This document shows positions 52,927 to 62,112 of a stretch of 64,000 nt of DNA, piece after piece. The position numbers were made by a program, and so were the translations under genes. Each line of letters begins with the position of its first letter. Within the stretch, counting starts at the first letter, position 1. The notes beneath the pieces were generated by a model. The model ran no database searches. It was given only the letters and a program-made list of their open reading frames with translations, and was not told where the DNA came from. The stretch is from JAPPLB01 sp965206655 (GTDB lineage Bacteria; Acidobacteriota; Terriglobia; Bryobacterales; UBA6623), in contig CBDBKC010000033.1 in assembly GCA_965206655.1 (NCBI GenBank), positions 305,497-369,496 on the forward strand. The letters are read 5' to 3'.

Positions 52927-53388
52927 TTACCGTAGCAGACCGGCCCTCGCAGGTTCGCGCTGGGCCAGACTCCGGACCACGAGGCGGCTTGCCGCGAATC
53001 CGAGTATGCCGCCCGCCCCCAATCGTACGGGCGCGGGTATCGAAAGCATACCTGTAACTTCCAGTATCCAAGTCGCCCCGCAAAGAGCTGACGCCGCCGC
53101 CAAGTTGCGCAGTGAAGCGGACCCGGCAGGGAAAATACCGCCCAGCGCCGCCCCGCCGTAGACACCCAAACAGCGGATGCAAACGGCCAGCGGCTCACCG
53201 AGCAGATGCCAGGAGCGGTCAGCGTATTGATGACAGAACGGACTGAAGGCGGCATAGAAAACGACGGCCTCCATGCGGCCTTTGGCGGCCAGTAGAGGAG
53301 CCAGAGCCGCCCCGAGAATGAGGCATCCCCAAAACACTCGCGGCGCTGACGGCAAAGTTATGAGATACCAGAGATTCCGCACGGCCAC
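52927..53388 (-). CDS. DUF2085 family membrane protein
   Basis: This 153-residue protein has the DUF2085 motif FSPFCHQYADRSWHLLGEPL followed by AVCIRCLGVYGGAALGG (CHQ...RS...CxRCxGxYxG), likely a metal or cofactor site in the membrane, and about four hydrophobic segments. The GTG at 53388 is preferred: it follows the acyl-CoA dehydrogenase stop by 8 bases, and a GGGA precedes it; longer upstream readings overlap the dehydrogenase gene out of frame. The family function is not known. It is co-directional with genes on both sides. Confidence 0.78.
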   Translation of the reverse strand: MAVRNLWYLITLPSAPRVFWGCLILGAALAPLLAAKGRMEAVVFYAAFSPFCHQYADRSWHLLGEPLAVCIRCLGVYGGAALGGIFPAGSASLRNLAAASALCGATWILEVTGMLSIPAPVRLGAGGILGFAASRLVVRSLAQREPARAGLLR

Positions 53389-53396
53389 TATCCCGC

Positions 53397-54566
53397 TCAG
53401 GAAAACGCCGCCAGCCCGGTTACCTTCTGTCCGATCACCAGGGCGTGGATATTGTCGGTACCTTCGTAGGTCTTCACCGTTTCCAGATTCGCCATGTGAC
53501 GAAAGACAGGGTATTCGTCGGTGATGCCATTGGCGCCCAGCAAGTCCCGGGCGCGTCGCGCGACTTCGAGAGCCATCCAGGCGTTGTTTCTCTTGAGCAT
53601 GGACACGTGAAAGTATTTGAGCTGCCCTCGGGACCGCAGCCGCGCGGCCTGGAGCGCGAGGAGCTGCGCCTTGCTGATCTCGGTGATCATCCACGCCAAC
53701 TCACTTTGCACGAGCTGATGTGAGGCCAGCGCGCGATCGCCGAATTGCTTCCGCAGCATCGTGTACTGTCTGGCGGTCTCGTAGCAATCCATAGCGGCGC
53801 CGATACAGCCCCAGCCGATCCCGTAGCGCGCCTGTGACAGGCAAGCGAGTGCGGTCTTCAATCCCCTCGCCCCCGGCAACGCGTCCTCGGCCGGGACGCG
53901 GCAGTCAGCAAGCGAAAGGCTCGATGTCACCGACGCCCGCATCGACGACTTGCCATGAATGTCGGCCGTCGTGAACCCGGGCGTCCCCTTCTCGACAAGG
54001 AAGCCCCGGATCTCATCGCCTTCGCGCGCCCAAACCAACGCAACATCGGCCAGCGAACCGTTCGTGATCCAGGTCTTCTCGCCGTTGAGCACATACGACT
54101 CGCCGTCCCGAACAGCTTTCGTCCGCATGCCCGAGGGATTCGAGCCGAAGTCCGGCTCCGTGAGCCCGAAACAGCCAATTGCCTCACCCGCCCGGAGCCG
54201 AGGCAGCCAACTTTCCTTCTGGGCATCGCTGCCGTACTCCTGAATGGGCCACATGACAAGGGCGCTCTGGACGGAGACGAAGCTCCGCAGCCCGCTGTCG
54301 CCCCGTTCCAGTTCCTGCATCAGCAAGCCGTACTCAACATCGCCCATGCCGGCGCAGCCGTAGCCTTCGAGGCCGGCGCCGAGAAACCCCATAGCGCCCA
54401 TTTCGGGGATGATGTCCATCGGGAAGCGTCCCTCACGGAAGTAGTCCTTAATCAGCGGCAGGACGCGATCGTCTACGAACTCACGCGCAGTCCGGCGGAC
54501 CAGCTTCTCCTCCTCGGAGAGGTTGTCGTCAAATCCAATGAAATCCACACCTTGGAACGCGAACAT
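53397..54566 (-). CDS. Acyl-CoA dehydrogenase, glutaryl-CoA dehydrogenase-like
   Basis: This 389-residue FAD enzyme oxidises acyl-CoA to enoyl-CoA. Signatures are IGCFGLTEPDFGSNPSGM (FAD site), YVLNGEKTWITNGSLADVAL, and the C-terminal ETVKTYEGTDNIHALVIGQK with the catalytic glutamate in YEGT. The TYEGTxxIHALxxGxxxTGxxAF ending is that of glutaryl-CoA dehydrogenases, which also decarboxylate to crotonyl-CoA in lysine and tryptophan breakdown. No other pathway genes are nearby, so the exact substrate is inferred. It is upstream of DUF2085 in a probable operon. Confidence 0.9.
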   Translation of the reverse strand: MFAFQGVDFIGFDDNLSEEEKLVRRTAREFVDDRVLPLIKDYFREGRFPMDIIPEMGAMGFLGAGLEGYGCAGMGDVEYGLLMQELERGDSGLRSFVSVQSALVMWPIQEYGSDAQKESWLPRLRAGEAIGCFGLTEPDFGSNPSGMRTKAVRDGESYVLNGEKTWITNGSLADVALVWAREGDEIRGFLVEKGTPGFTTADIHGKSSMRASVTSSLSLADCRVPAEDALPGARGLKTALACLSQARYGIGWGCIGAAMDCYETARQYTMLRKQFGDRALASHQLVQSELAWMITEISKAQLLALQAARLRSRGQLKYFHVSMLKRNNAWMALEVARRARDLLGANGITDEYPVFRHMANLETVKTYEGTDNIHALVIGQKVTGLAAFS

Positions 54567-54802
54567 CGTTTCCCTTCGACCTGCGCGGTCTTTTCATCCT
54601 AGCCTGCCTTCTCCTCAAGCGGATGGCTTCGCGGCTCGACTCGTACGGCCCAGACCGTAGTGGACGATGAAAGACGTACGAGGTAACAGCCCGAGGTAGT
54701 AGATCCACCAGCCGGCTGAGATAAGGGGTTCTATTGATTGTTTGATGAGCCGAGTGGCTGATAGTCTATGCGTGGTCATACCAACATGCGGGGGACAAGG
54801 CA

Positions 54803-54994
54803 ATGAAACTCATAGACCAACTTCATCGACTGAAGCTCTGGAGGGATACGCACGGACAAGACATGGTGGAGTACGCTCTACTATCGGGATTCATTGCCGT
54901 AGCCGCCGGCGCGTCGATTCCTCCCATCGCCGAAGACGTCTCAATCATTTTCTCCAAAGTCACCAGTTTGACGACGCAGGCGAGCCTAAAGTAA
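54803..54994 (+). CDS. Flp-type type IVb pilin
   Basis: This 63-residue prepilin has a basic leader (MKLIDQLHRLKLWRDTHG), processed after the glycine, then QDMVEYALLSGFIAVAAGA, with glutamate at position +5 and a hydrophobic helix as in Flp pilins of the Tad system. The tail is short (AEDVSIIFSKVTSLTTQASL). A GGGGGACAAGGCA leader precedes the ATG. No tad/cpa assembly genes are in the window, so the secretion machinery must lie elsewhere. Confidence 0.88.
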   Translation: MKLIDQLHRLKLWRDTHGQDMVEYALLSGFIAVAAGASIPPIAEDVSIIFSKVTSLTTQASLK

Positions 54995-55051
54995 CTTCAC
55001 CTTTCGGGACAAGCGTCGGCGCGGCGCTTCCGCATCGGCGTAGAGAAAGTC

Positions 55052-55777
55052 CTACTCGCGAAGCGCAAGTCGGCAGGTCGAATCACCGGCTTGTACGCTC
55101 AGAATGAGTTTTCTGAGCTTCGTTAATTTCCCTCGGTAAAGAAAATAGACATAACCGGCCGACGGCTGGTCCAGTTCGTCTGTGCTCAGGGCGTGCAGTT
55201 TAAGAATGCGATCAGGCAGCTCATCCGGGTGGGGCTCGTCACGGGGAATGTTCGTAACTGAAGGTGTTTCCGGCCGTCGTTCCGGGTCGTGATCCGGATT
55301 CGGGTCACCCGGAAACCGTGGTTCCCGTCTCGGTCGTCCGAAGATCACGCTCCGGTTTCGTCCGTACTCATCCGCCGTTCCGGCCGAGGCTTCCACATGC
55401 GGATAGTGGCTTCCCCGCGCCCACTCACCGTGCAAAAGCTGCGCAGCCACTAGTTCAGGCCCAGCCGGCGTGAGCGGCCGTTCCCGCCCTTTCCAATCCA
55501 GCTCAAAGTTGCCGGCCGGTAGTTTCACGCTTCGGCCTGGCGTGGGGAAAATACCCAGCTCCACGATAAGCACTCCGGGAATGTGCTGCATCCCGCGAGG
55601 CGTTGGCAGGCTGCGGCGTAGGTAGTCCACGCCCAAGACGGCCCCATCCACCGTGCAGGTGTGACGATAGGACTCAGGAGATTCGCGTACCGCCAGTTCA
55701 GAAGCAATGCCCCCAATAGACCAGAACGCCAGGTTGGCGGTCGCGAAGGCCCGTGCCGTTACTAGAAATGAACTCAC
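55052..55777 (-). CDS. Acidobacterial protein of unknown function, Fic-linked
   Basis: This 241-residue protein starts at a GTG with GGAGAG five bases upstream. The first part may be a weak signal (FLVTARAFATANLAFWSIGG). It contains GVLIVELGIFPTPGRSVKLP, FELDWKGRERPLTPAGPELV, and FGRPRREPRFPGDPNPD. I recall this 'VxVxVYPPxGxxV...FTLRxNGKxxxL...GRPRPxERFPGDP' pattern from acidobacterial proteins of unknown function. It is 16 bases downstream of the Fic gene on the same strand, so they are likely co-transcribed. Confidence 0.6.
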   Translation of the reverse strand: MSSFLVTARAFATANLAFWSIGGIASELAVRESPESYRHTCTVDGAVLGVDYLRRSLPTPRGMQHIPGVLIVELGIFPTPGRSVKLPAGNFELDWKGRERPLTPAGPELVAAQLLHGEWARGSHYPHVEASAGTADEYGRNRSVIFGRPRREPRFPGDPNPDHDPERRPETPSVTNIPRDEPHPDELPDRILKLHALSTDELDQPSAGYVYFLYRGKLTKLRKLILSVQAGDSTCRLALRE

Positions 55778-55793
55778 AAAGCTCTCCGTCGGT

Positions 55794-57269
55794 CTAGAGT
55801 CCCGCCCGCCATACCTCTAGAGCCTTCACCATGTTCCGGTCGATCCAATCCTCGAAGCGGGCCGCAGTGTCGTCTTGGCTCTCGAGGTAGTTGATCTGGA
55901 ACATCTCGTCCGATATGGTCACCAAGTCACCGATGTCTCTCTCTCCCTCTTCCGTCTCTGTACGGCGAAAGAAACAGATCGTAGCCCCGATGATTCCGCG
56001 GAACTCATGTCCCACCGAATGGAATGAGACCAGAACCTCCGCTTGCTCGCCTGTCCTCAGAACCAGCCTAACCCAAGAATGGTATTCTCCGAAGTTCGCG
56101 AAGTACTGTAGCTCTCGTGCTGTCTCAATGACCTGATGACGGAAGTAGTGGCCGCGCGCGCCGCCATCCGGCTCCGTGTCGACTCGGAACTGAAAGTCGT
56201 CGGAGAACGAGCCGATGTCCACCCTAAGCTTGTCCCGGATTGCATGAAGGCGTTCCTCTGCGATGCTCCCCAGGGCTCTGGTGGTTTGCTTGGCTCTTTC
56301 CCATGCTTCGTAGATGGCTCGGCGACGCTTCTCAAGCAGCTCACGAGCGGCGGAAATCACGTGATCGACTTGGTGGCGCTGCTTGACCTGGCCGGCGATG
56401 CTCAAGGCATTCACAAAAGTTCGTTTCAGAATGGAAGAAGTGAACGAGACGAAAGCCTTCAGATCGCCATGGTCCGCGCTTTCTAGGGCGTCGATGTAGC
56501 GAGACCGATCATCCTCTGTGATCGTCAGCGGGAACCAGTCAGCCCGGATCAGCACAAGACTGGCGAGGGCCCTTGCTACCCGTCCGTTCCCGTCCTGGAA
56601 CGGGTGAACCTGAGTGAATGCATGGTGCAACCATGCAGACCGAACCTCCGGAGCGAGGCTCCTTTGCTCATGTTCGCTGTGCAACTTGAGCAGCCGCTCC
56701 ATTTCGAGCGCGACATGCTCCGGCGGGCAGTACTCATGCACGCTACCATCCGGGCGCGTAGGGTTGTTCGGCTGCTTCTTGTAGTCTCCACGAATGAGTG
56801 GGACTTGGACGGTTCTTCCCAGCGAGTTGACCGCGGTCGTTACCTCTTGATGGCGTGTTAGAACCGAATGTAGTTCCTTGATGAAGCCGATGGTGAGATG
56901 ACGCTCACCCTTGACGGCGGCGAACACAACCTCGACAGCTTCTTCGTGATCGCGAATCATTGCCGCGACGAGCTCGGGTGTCTTGTCCGTAGCCGAGGAC
57001 GGAATTAAGCTTGCGTCGATCCCCTTCTCGATCAGGAGCTGCGTGACCCCGCGATCGAGCGTGTAAACACGCTCTATGATGCCTGTCTCGACAGCCCACT
57101 GTCGCTTCAACTGATCGTTGAATGTCTCCAGCGTTTCGGAGGCGGCGAGGCCGGCCTTCTGTTCGATCCACACCGAGGCGAGCGAACGGAGTTCAGAATT
57201 CGCCAACATGGAAGAATCCTTGGGGAGACCGCTGATGGGCTCCCATCGGTACGACACTTGTTCACTCAT
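55794..57269 (-). CDS. Fic/DOC family protein (protein AMPylase type)
   Basis: This 491-residue cytoplasmic protein has an N-terminal helical Fic-associated region, then the Fic core with HPFQDGNGRVAR (H222 to R233), matching H-P-F-x-D/E-G-N-G-R-x-x-R, which transfers AMP or similar groups to proteins. TGIIER (residues 62-67) sits where class II Fic proteins carry the inhibitory S/T-x3-E-G/N helix, but with R in place of G/N. The C-terminal ~190 residues (from about 300) are a separate domain with unknown role, rich in aromatic and charged residues. It may be a toxin, a regulator or a stress enzyme; no antitoxin of Fic type is adjacent. Confidence 0.88.
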   Translation of the reverse strand: MSEQVSYRWEPISGLPKDSSMLANSELRSLASVWIEQKAGLAASETLETFNDQLKRQWAVETGIIERVYTLDRGVTQLLIEKGIDASLIPSSATDKTPELVAAMIRDHEEAVEVVFAAVKGERHLTIGFIKELHSVLTRHQEVTTAVNSLGRTVQVPLIRGDYKKQPNNPTRPDGSVHEYCPPEHVALEMERLLKLHSEHEQRSLAPEVRSAWLHHAFTQVHPFQDGNGRVARALASLVLIRADWFPLTITEDDRSRYIDALESADHGDLKAFVSFTSSILKRTFVNALSIAGQVKQRHQVDHVISAARELLEKRRRAIYEAWERAKQTTRALGSIAEERLHAIRDKLRVDIGSFSDDFQFRVDTEPDGGARGHYFRHQVIETARELQYFANFGEYHSWVRLVLRTGEQAEVLVSFHSVGHEFRGIIGATICFFRRTETEEGERDIGDLVTISDEMFQINYLESQDDTAARFEDWIDRNMVKALEVWRAGL

Positions 57270-57384
57270 GAAGACAAATGGCCTTGGTCGCGCGCACCAT
57301 CAGTATATCGACGGAATGTTCTCGGAATCGTTGTCAGGCTCCAGCTAATATGGAAAGGTCCCACGAAGACGTCGCGACCAACCT

Positions 57385-58140
57385 TTGTCAGAACGAATCC
57401 AGCTAGGCCGCGAATGGATCGAAGCGGCTTCCCGGATCGTGGGCTTCACCGGGGCAGGCATCTCGACCGAGTCCGGAGTCGCCGACTTCCGCAGCCCCAG
57501 CGGCGTGTGGGCCCGCAACCGGACCGTCTACTTTCAGGAATTCATCAGCAACGAAACCGACCGCATCGAGGCTTGGCGCCAAAAAGCGGAAAGCTGGCCC
57601 GAGATGCGCGACGCTCAGCCGAACGCCGGGCACCGTACGTTCGTCGAGCTGCATGCTCGCGGCAAACTCACGGCGATGATCACTCAGAACATCGAACGGC
57701 TCCACCAACGCTCCGGACTGCCTGACGAGATCGTCCACGAGCTCCACGGGACCACAACCGAGGCAATGTGCCTAACCTGCGGCGACCGCATCACCATGGA
57801 CGAAGCTATGTCGCGCATCGGGTCCGGCGAGAAGGCGCCGAAGTGCCGCGAGTGTGGCGGACTGCTCAAACCCGCCACGATTTCCTTCGGACAGCCCATG
57901 CCCCGAGACGTTTTGCTGGCTGCGCAGCAGGCTGCCGAGTCCTGTGACCTCTTCCTGGCTGTTGGCTCGTCCCTCGTGGTGCAGCCCGCCGCCAGCCTTC
58001 CAGTGTTGGCAAAGAAGGCCGGAGCGAGGCTGATTATTATCAATCGCGAGGAAACACCCGTCGATGCCGATGCTGATCTCGTCATTCATGGAGAGATCGG
58101 GAGCATTCTACCAGCGATGGCCGGAATCGGCGAAAGCTGA
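57385..58140 (+). CDS. NAD-dependent protein deacylase, sirtuin
   Basis: This 251-residue SIR2 family enzyme has IVGFTGAGISTESGVADFRS (NAD loop; GVADFRSP where GIPDFRSP is usual), AMITQNIERLHQRSG (TQN motif, with E in place of the usual D), and EIVHELHGTTTEAMC with catalytic H121. Zinc cysteines C129/C132 and C154/C157 are in place. Late NAD motifs are VGSSLVVQPAASLP and IIINREETPVDADADL. It starts at a TTG, 115 bases from the divergent Fic gene, and no other start fits better. It removes acyl groups from lysines, releasing nicotinamide. Confidence 0.93.
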   Translation: MSERIQLGREWIEAASRIVGFTGAGISTESGVADFRSPSGVWARNRTVYFQEFISNETDRIEAWRQKAESWPEMRDAQPNAGHRTFVELHARGKLTAMITQNIERLHQRSGLPDEIVHELHGTTTEAMCLTCGDRITMDEAMSRIGSGEKAPKCRECGGLLKPATISFGQPMPRDVLLAAQQAAESCDLFLAVGSSLVVQPAASLPVLAKKAGARLIIINREETPVDADADLVIHGEIGSILPAMAGIGES

Positions 58141-58155
58141 CGGAAAGTTCCTGCC

Positions 58156-59985
58156 TTACCAGGCCAGCGCGTACGACTTGTCCCGCTGCGGACTCGCCGC
58201 GCCGAATAGCATTCTCCGCTTCACGTCAACCATCAGGGCCGTCGTGTCACCGAGAGACCAGTCGCCGGCGCGATTCGTTCGGTGACCCATCTGTTGCAGT
58301 TTTTCAAAGACGGCCGAATCGATACGGTCCTCAAGGCGCATCCCACCGGGCGAGAACTGGCGTGGGTAGAACGAACTCGGAAAATCGAGAATCTGAAAGT
58401 AAGGCGCGTCGATCGCTTCCTGAATGTCCATCCCGAAATCGACGACGTTGACGAGGAACTGCAGGTTCACTTGGTCTTGCACGTCGCCGCCCGGCGTGCC
58501 CCAAGCGAGGAATGGTTTGCCATCCTTGAGCGCCAGGCTCGGCGTTAGGGTCGAGCGGGGACGCTTTCCCGGCTCCAGCTTGTTGGCTTTGTCCTCGTCC
58601 AGCCAGAAGATCTGTCCTCTTGTTCCCAATACGAAACCGAGCCCCTCGACGATCGGGGAGTGCCGGAACCAGCCACCGCTGGGTGTAGCGGAAAACACGT
58701 TTCCTTCGGCGTCCGCGACCCGAGTCCCCGTGGTTCCCGCTTCACCGGGACGGAACTCGATCGCTGCCGGGATGGGTCGGGACTCGGCCTGCTGCTGTTG
58801 GAACGGATAGGGATCGCCCGGCCTCAGAGTCAACGAGGCACGTCGGAGGTCAATCAAGTCGCGGCGCTTCGCTGCGTACTCCTTCGAAAGGAGTCCGCGC
58901 TGGGGAACACCGACAAAGTCGGGATCCGCGTAGTACCACTCGCGGTCGGCGAAGGCCAGCTTCATGGCCTCGGCACGCAGATGAATGTAGTCCGACGAAT
59001 TGTGCCCGAGCGCCTTAAGGTCGTAGCCCTCGATAATATTCAGGGCCTGCAACAGAACCGGACCCTGCGTCCAGAATCCTGCTTTATAGATATCCACGCC
59101 GCGGTAGGTCGTCCGGGTAGGCTCCTCAACGTGAGAGTGAAAATTCACCAGGTCCTCGACCTCGAGTAGTCCCGCTGACTCGAAGCCATTCGCATCTCTA
59201 GACTTGAAGCTTTTCTGGAAGGCCACCATCTCCTCCGCCATCTCTCCTTCATAGAAGAGGTCGCGAGCGGCTCTGAGTCCCGCCGATCTTCCTGCTTCCC
59301 GGTGCGCCGCTTCCGCGTCCACGAGCCGCTTGAGAGTCCGTGCGAGGTCGGTTTGAACGAACAAGTCGCCAATCTCGGGAACTTTGTTCCCGGGTAGAAA
59401 GATCTTGCCCGACGTGGTCCACTCCGAGCGGAACCGCGCTTCCTGCTCTTCGATGTGCATCTTGAACTCCGGATGCACGGCGAATCCGCGCGCGGCCAAG
59501 TCGATGGCGGGTCCCAGGACTTCCCCCAGCGACAGCGTGCCGTAACGGTCCAGAGCGAGAATCAATGTATCGACGACCGACGGTACGGTCGCCGGCAGGA
59601 AGCCATCCATCGGTACCAAGTCGATATCGCGGCTACGGAACCACTCAATCGTCGCCGCGCGTGGGGCCACCCCTTGTCCGCTGAGCGAGACAACCTTCTT
59701 CTCGCCGGCGAGATAGATGAGCACCGGAACTTCCCCGCCGATACCGAATCGGTCAAACTCGACGACGGCTTGCGCGAACACCGTGGCGACGCCCGCGTCG
59801 ACAGCGTTTCCACCCTTCTTGAGCATCGTCAAGCCGGCGTCGCTGGCTTGGTGGTGTCCGGAAACAACCACGCCGCGTGTCCCCATGATTAGGGGCCGCG
59901 TGCCGGCTTCAAGCCACGCCGTTCCCCAGAAAATGGCCGGCAGGCACAGCGATAGCATCGCGAAACGTCGACGGTTCAACTTCAC
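58156..59985 (-). CDS. Gamma-glutamyltransferase (exported)
   Basis: This 609-residue GGT-family Ntn hydrolase precursor starts at a GTG (59985) with AGGAG six bases upstream. A twin-arginine-like or Sec signal follows (LNRRRFAMLSLCLPAIFWGT). The large-subunit segment GVVVSGHHQASDAGLTMLKK and KGGNAVDAGVATVFAQAVVE are typical. The small subunit begins at the nucleophile threonine within GEAGTTGTRVADAEGNVFSA, and LTPSLALKDGKPFLAWGTPG is the late GGT signature. It transfers or hydrolyses gamma-glutamyl groups, for example of glutathione, in the periplasm. It is convergent with the sirtuin, stops 15 bases apart. Confidence 0.9.
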   Translation of the reverse strand: MKLNRRRFAMLSLCLPAIFWGTAWLEAGTRPLIMGTRGVVVSGHHQASDAGLTMLKKGGNAVDAGVATVFAQAVVEFDRFGIGGEVPVLIYLAGEKKVVSLSGQGVAPRAATIEWFRSRDIDLVPMDGFLPATVPSVVDTLILALDRYGTLSLGEVLGPAIDLAARGFAVHPEFKMHIEEQEARFRSEWTTSGKIFLPGNKVPEIGDLFVQTDLARTLKRLVDAEAAHREAGRSAGLRAARDLFYEGEMAEEMVAFQKSFKSRDANGFESAGLLEVEDLVNFHSHVEEPTRTTYRGVDIYKAGFWTQGPVLLQALNIIEGYDLKALGHNSSDYIHLRAEAMKLAFADREWYYADPDFVGVPQRGLLSKEYAAKRRDLIDLRRASLTLRPGDPYPFQQQQAESRPIPAAIEFRPGEAGTTGTRVADAEGNVFSATPSGGWFRHSPIVEGLGFVLGTRGQIFWLDEDKANKLEPGKRPRSTLTPSLALKDGKPFLAWGTPGGDVQDQVNLQFLVNVVDFGMDIQEAIDAPYFQILDFPSSFYPRQFSPGGMRLEDRIDSAVFEKLQQMGHRTNRAGDWSLGDTTALMVDVKRRMLFGAASPQRDKSYALAW

Positions 59986-60188
59986 GGCACACTCCTCACA
60001 AAATACGGAGGCTATTATACGGGCCGCAAGCGACCTTCCGTCGTCGACGGCCCCAGCCGGTGAAGTTTTCGCACGCGCGGGGGACTTGCGGAGACGTACG
60101 AAACTTGACATCATTCTTCAAACCGAACAGGCTACAATGGTGACGAACTCCCCGCTCCGCTCTGAAATCCACTACTTGAAGGTGAACT

Positions 60189-61976
60189 ATGTTGGGTAGG
60201 ATCTTTGCGACCCTCAGTGTCTTGTTGTTTCTTGGAGCGTGGTTTCCGGTGTCCGCCTTGCCGGTCTTGCGGCTCGTCGTTCCCGCGACGTTGCAGCAAT
60301 CGAACGGCAGTGCCCAGCCCGTCTGGATTGATGTAGGAACCAACGGTCCGGGTGGCCTTTTCTTTGAGGCCGTCAACGCCGGCGACGGCACTTTTGCCTT
60401 GAGTGTTTCCGGGGGGAACGCCGCATGGCTGGTTCCCGCTATCACAGGTACGGCCCCGTGTACTTTCAACGCCGGGCAGACTTGCACCGTGATTGCCGTC
60501 GTGTTCGCCTCCGCCAGCCTCGCTCCGGGCGCCTACGAAGGTGAAGTTCTGGTGCGCGACCCAACCGCGGTTGATTCGCCGCAGCAGGTCCCAGTTCGCA
60601 TCCATGTCGGGACGGATGTGCCTGATTCCGTCCAACTCTATGTCCCTCCTACGAATGGAGCCAATGACCGGGTCTCATTCGAGACAGCGGGCGGCCCGTC
60701 GCCGGACGTTTCGACGACATCGGCGGGCACATTCCTCTCCGTCGCATCCTCCGGGTTGGGCTCGATCCGCTCGGTGCATAACCATCAGGTGATCGGAACG
60801 TACCGAGAAGCGCTTCCGATCGGCCCGAATGAAGGTAGCTTCACGCTCGCCAACTCGTCCTTTGGGCCGGACAATCGAATGGTGCCGGTCACGCTGAATG
60901 TAACGAATGATCCGATCGCGGACCCAGGTCTCGATCGGATCGAGTTCTTCACCTCAGAGGGTGTTGACGACCAGCACGGGGGCGTCGTCCGCACCATCGT
61001 CGTGAATAACCGCGGCAATGGGGAGTTGGCCGTAGCCGGTTTTGATGTCGTCACGGAAAGCGGCGGCGACTGGCTCAGTGTCGAGAACCTCGGCAGCAAC
61101 GCCTTCACCGTCCGGGCCGCGAGCGCCGGGCTCACCGCCGGTCTTTATAGCGGCACACTGTCGATGAACAGTAACGCTGTCAATGGACCCTGCGTGATCA
61201 CGATTACGTTTGTCGTGCTGCCCTCCGGCGCTCCGGACATCAATTTCCGCGGTGTCGTGAACGGAGCCAGCTTCTCGAGCACCCAGCCGTTGGGCCCCGG
61301 GGCGATCGCCACTCTTTTCGGAGTTTTTCTTTCAGGGACGACTTCCAGCGCGCCGTCCGTGCCTCTGCCGACGGACCTAAGCGGCGTTAAGGTCTTAATC
61401 AATGGGATTCAAGCGCCGTTGTTCTTCACTGCCTACAACCAGATTAACTTCCAGGTGCCGTTCGAGATTGCTCCCGGGCCGGCCACGATCCAGGTGATGC
61501 GCGATGCCACGATGAGCTCGCCGATCTCGGCGACCGTGGATGTGCGCTCACCGGGAATCTTCCGCTGGGGGATAGGGGAATACGGCATCGTCAGCAACTT
61601 CACGCAGGGTAATTTCCCGGTTCCGGCGGATGTCGGCGCCGCACTTGGTTTGCCGGCGGCTCCGGCCCAGGGAGGGGACTTCCTTATCATCTGGTGTACC
61701 GGGCTGAGTAATGTAACTCCAGGGGTCGCCACGGGCGACGCCGCCGGTTCGAATCCGATTTCTTTCGCTGACGCCGTACCCAAGGTGACATTGGGGCTCA
61801 GTGTGTTCGGCCCTTCCTTGACTCCTGCTTTCGTTGGGCTCGCGCCGGACTTCGTAGCGCTGTTTCAGGTCAACGTAGAGTTGCCGGCCAATGTCGGTAC
61901 GAACCTTCGCACTCCGATCGCGCTCCAGTTCAGCGACGGCCGCCGCAGCAACGTTGTCGAAATCGCTGTGCAGTAA
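60189..61976 (+). CDS. Secreted protein with Solibacter-type C-terminal domain
   Basis: In this 595-residue exported protein the signal peptide is RIFATLSVLLFLGAWFPVSA. Beta-sandwich repeats of BACON type follow (GDWLSVENLGSNAFTVRAAS, AGLYSGTLSMNSNAVNGPC). The last ~240 residues are the C-terminal domain common in Solibacter proteins: FRGVVNGASFSSTQPLGPGA, LFGVFLSGTTSS, VKVLINGIQAPLFFTAYNQI, NFQVPFEIAPGPATIQV and FLIIWCTGLSNVTPGVATGD. This domain is a strong marker for the Bryobacterales lineage. The role is probably attachment or cell-surface display (inference). The divergent GGT gene lies about 200 bases upstream. Confidence 0.9.
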   Translation: MLGRIFATLSVLLFLGAWFPVSALPVLRLVVPATLQQSNGSAQPVWIDVGTNGPGGLFFEAVNAGDGTFALSVSGGNAAWLVPAITGTAPCTFNAGQTCTVIAVVFASASLAPGAYEGEVLVRDPTAVDSPQQVPVRIHVGTDVPDSVQLYVPPTNGANDRVSFETAGGPSPDVSTTSAGTFLSVASSGLGSIRSVHNHQVIGTYREALPIGPNEGSFTLANSSFGPDNRMVPVTLNVTNDPIADPGLDRIEFFTSEGVDDQHGGVVRTIVVNNRGNGELAVAGFDVVTESGGDWLSVENLGSNAFTVRAASAGLTAGLYSGTLSMNSNAVNGPCVITITFVVLPSGAPDINFRGVVNGASFSSTQPLGPGAIATLFGVFLSGTTSSAPSVPLPTDLSGVKVLINGIQAPLFFTAYNQINFQVPFEIAPGPATIQVMRDATMSSPISATVDVRSPGIFRWGIGEYGIVSNFTQGNFPVPADVGAALGLPAAPAQGGDFLIIWCTGLSNVTPGVATGDAAGSNPISFADAVPKVTLGLSVFGPSLTPAFVGLAPDFVALFQVNVELPANVGTNLRTPIALQFSDGRRSNVVEIAVQ

Positions 61977-62112
61977 GGCGCTTCGGGCGAGCAGTCCGAC
62001 GGAATCTTGACGATATAATGAGCTCTCTCGTGGCTGCCCGGCCGGGGCGGAAAGACAGGCCGGGTATGCCGCTGAGTTTTAGGCCCGGTTGGGGTCGTGC
62101 AGCGGAATCCGA

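Noticed and set aside
54615..54803. Reverse open frame of 62 codons (contains WWIYYLGLLPRTSFIVHYGL)
   Set aside because: The composition is somewhat protein-like and it could be a remnant, but there is no ribosome site, no recognised family, and the start overlaps the pilin leader; not supported enough to call.
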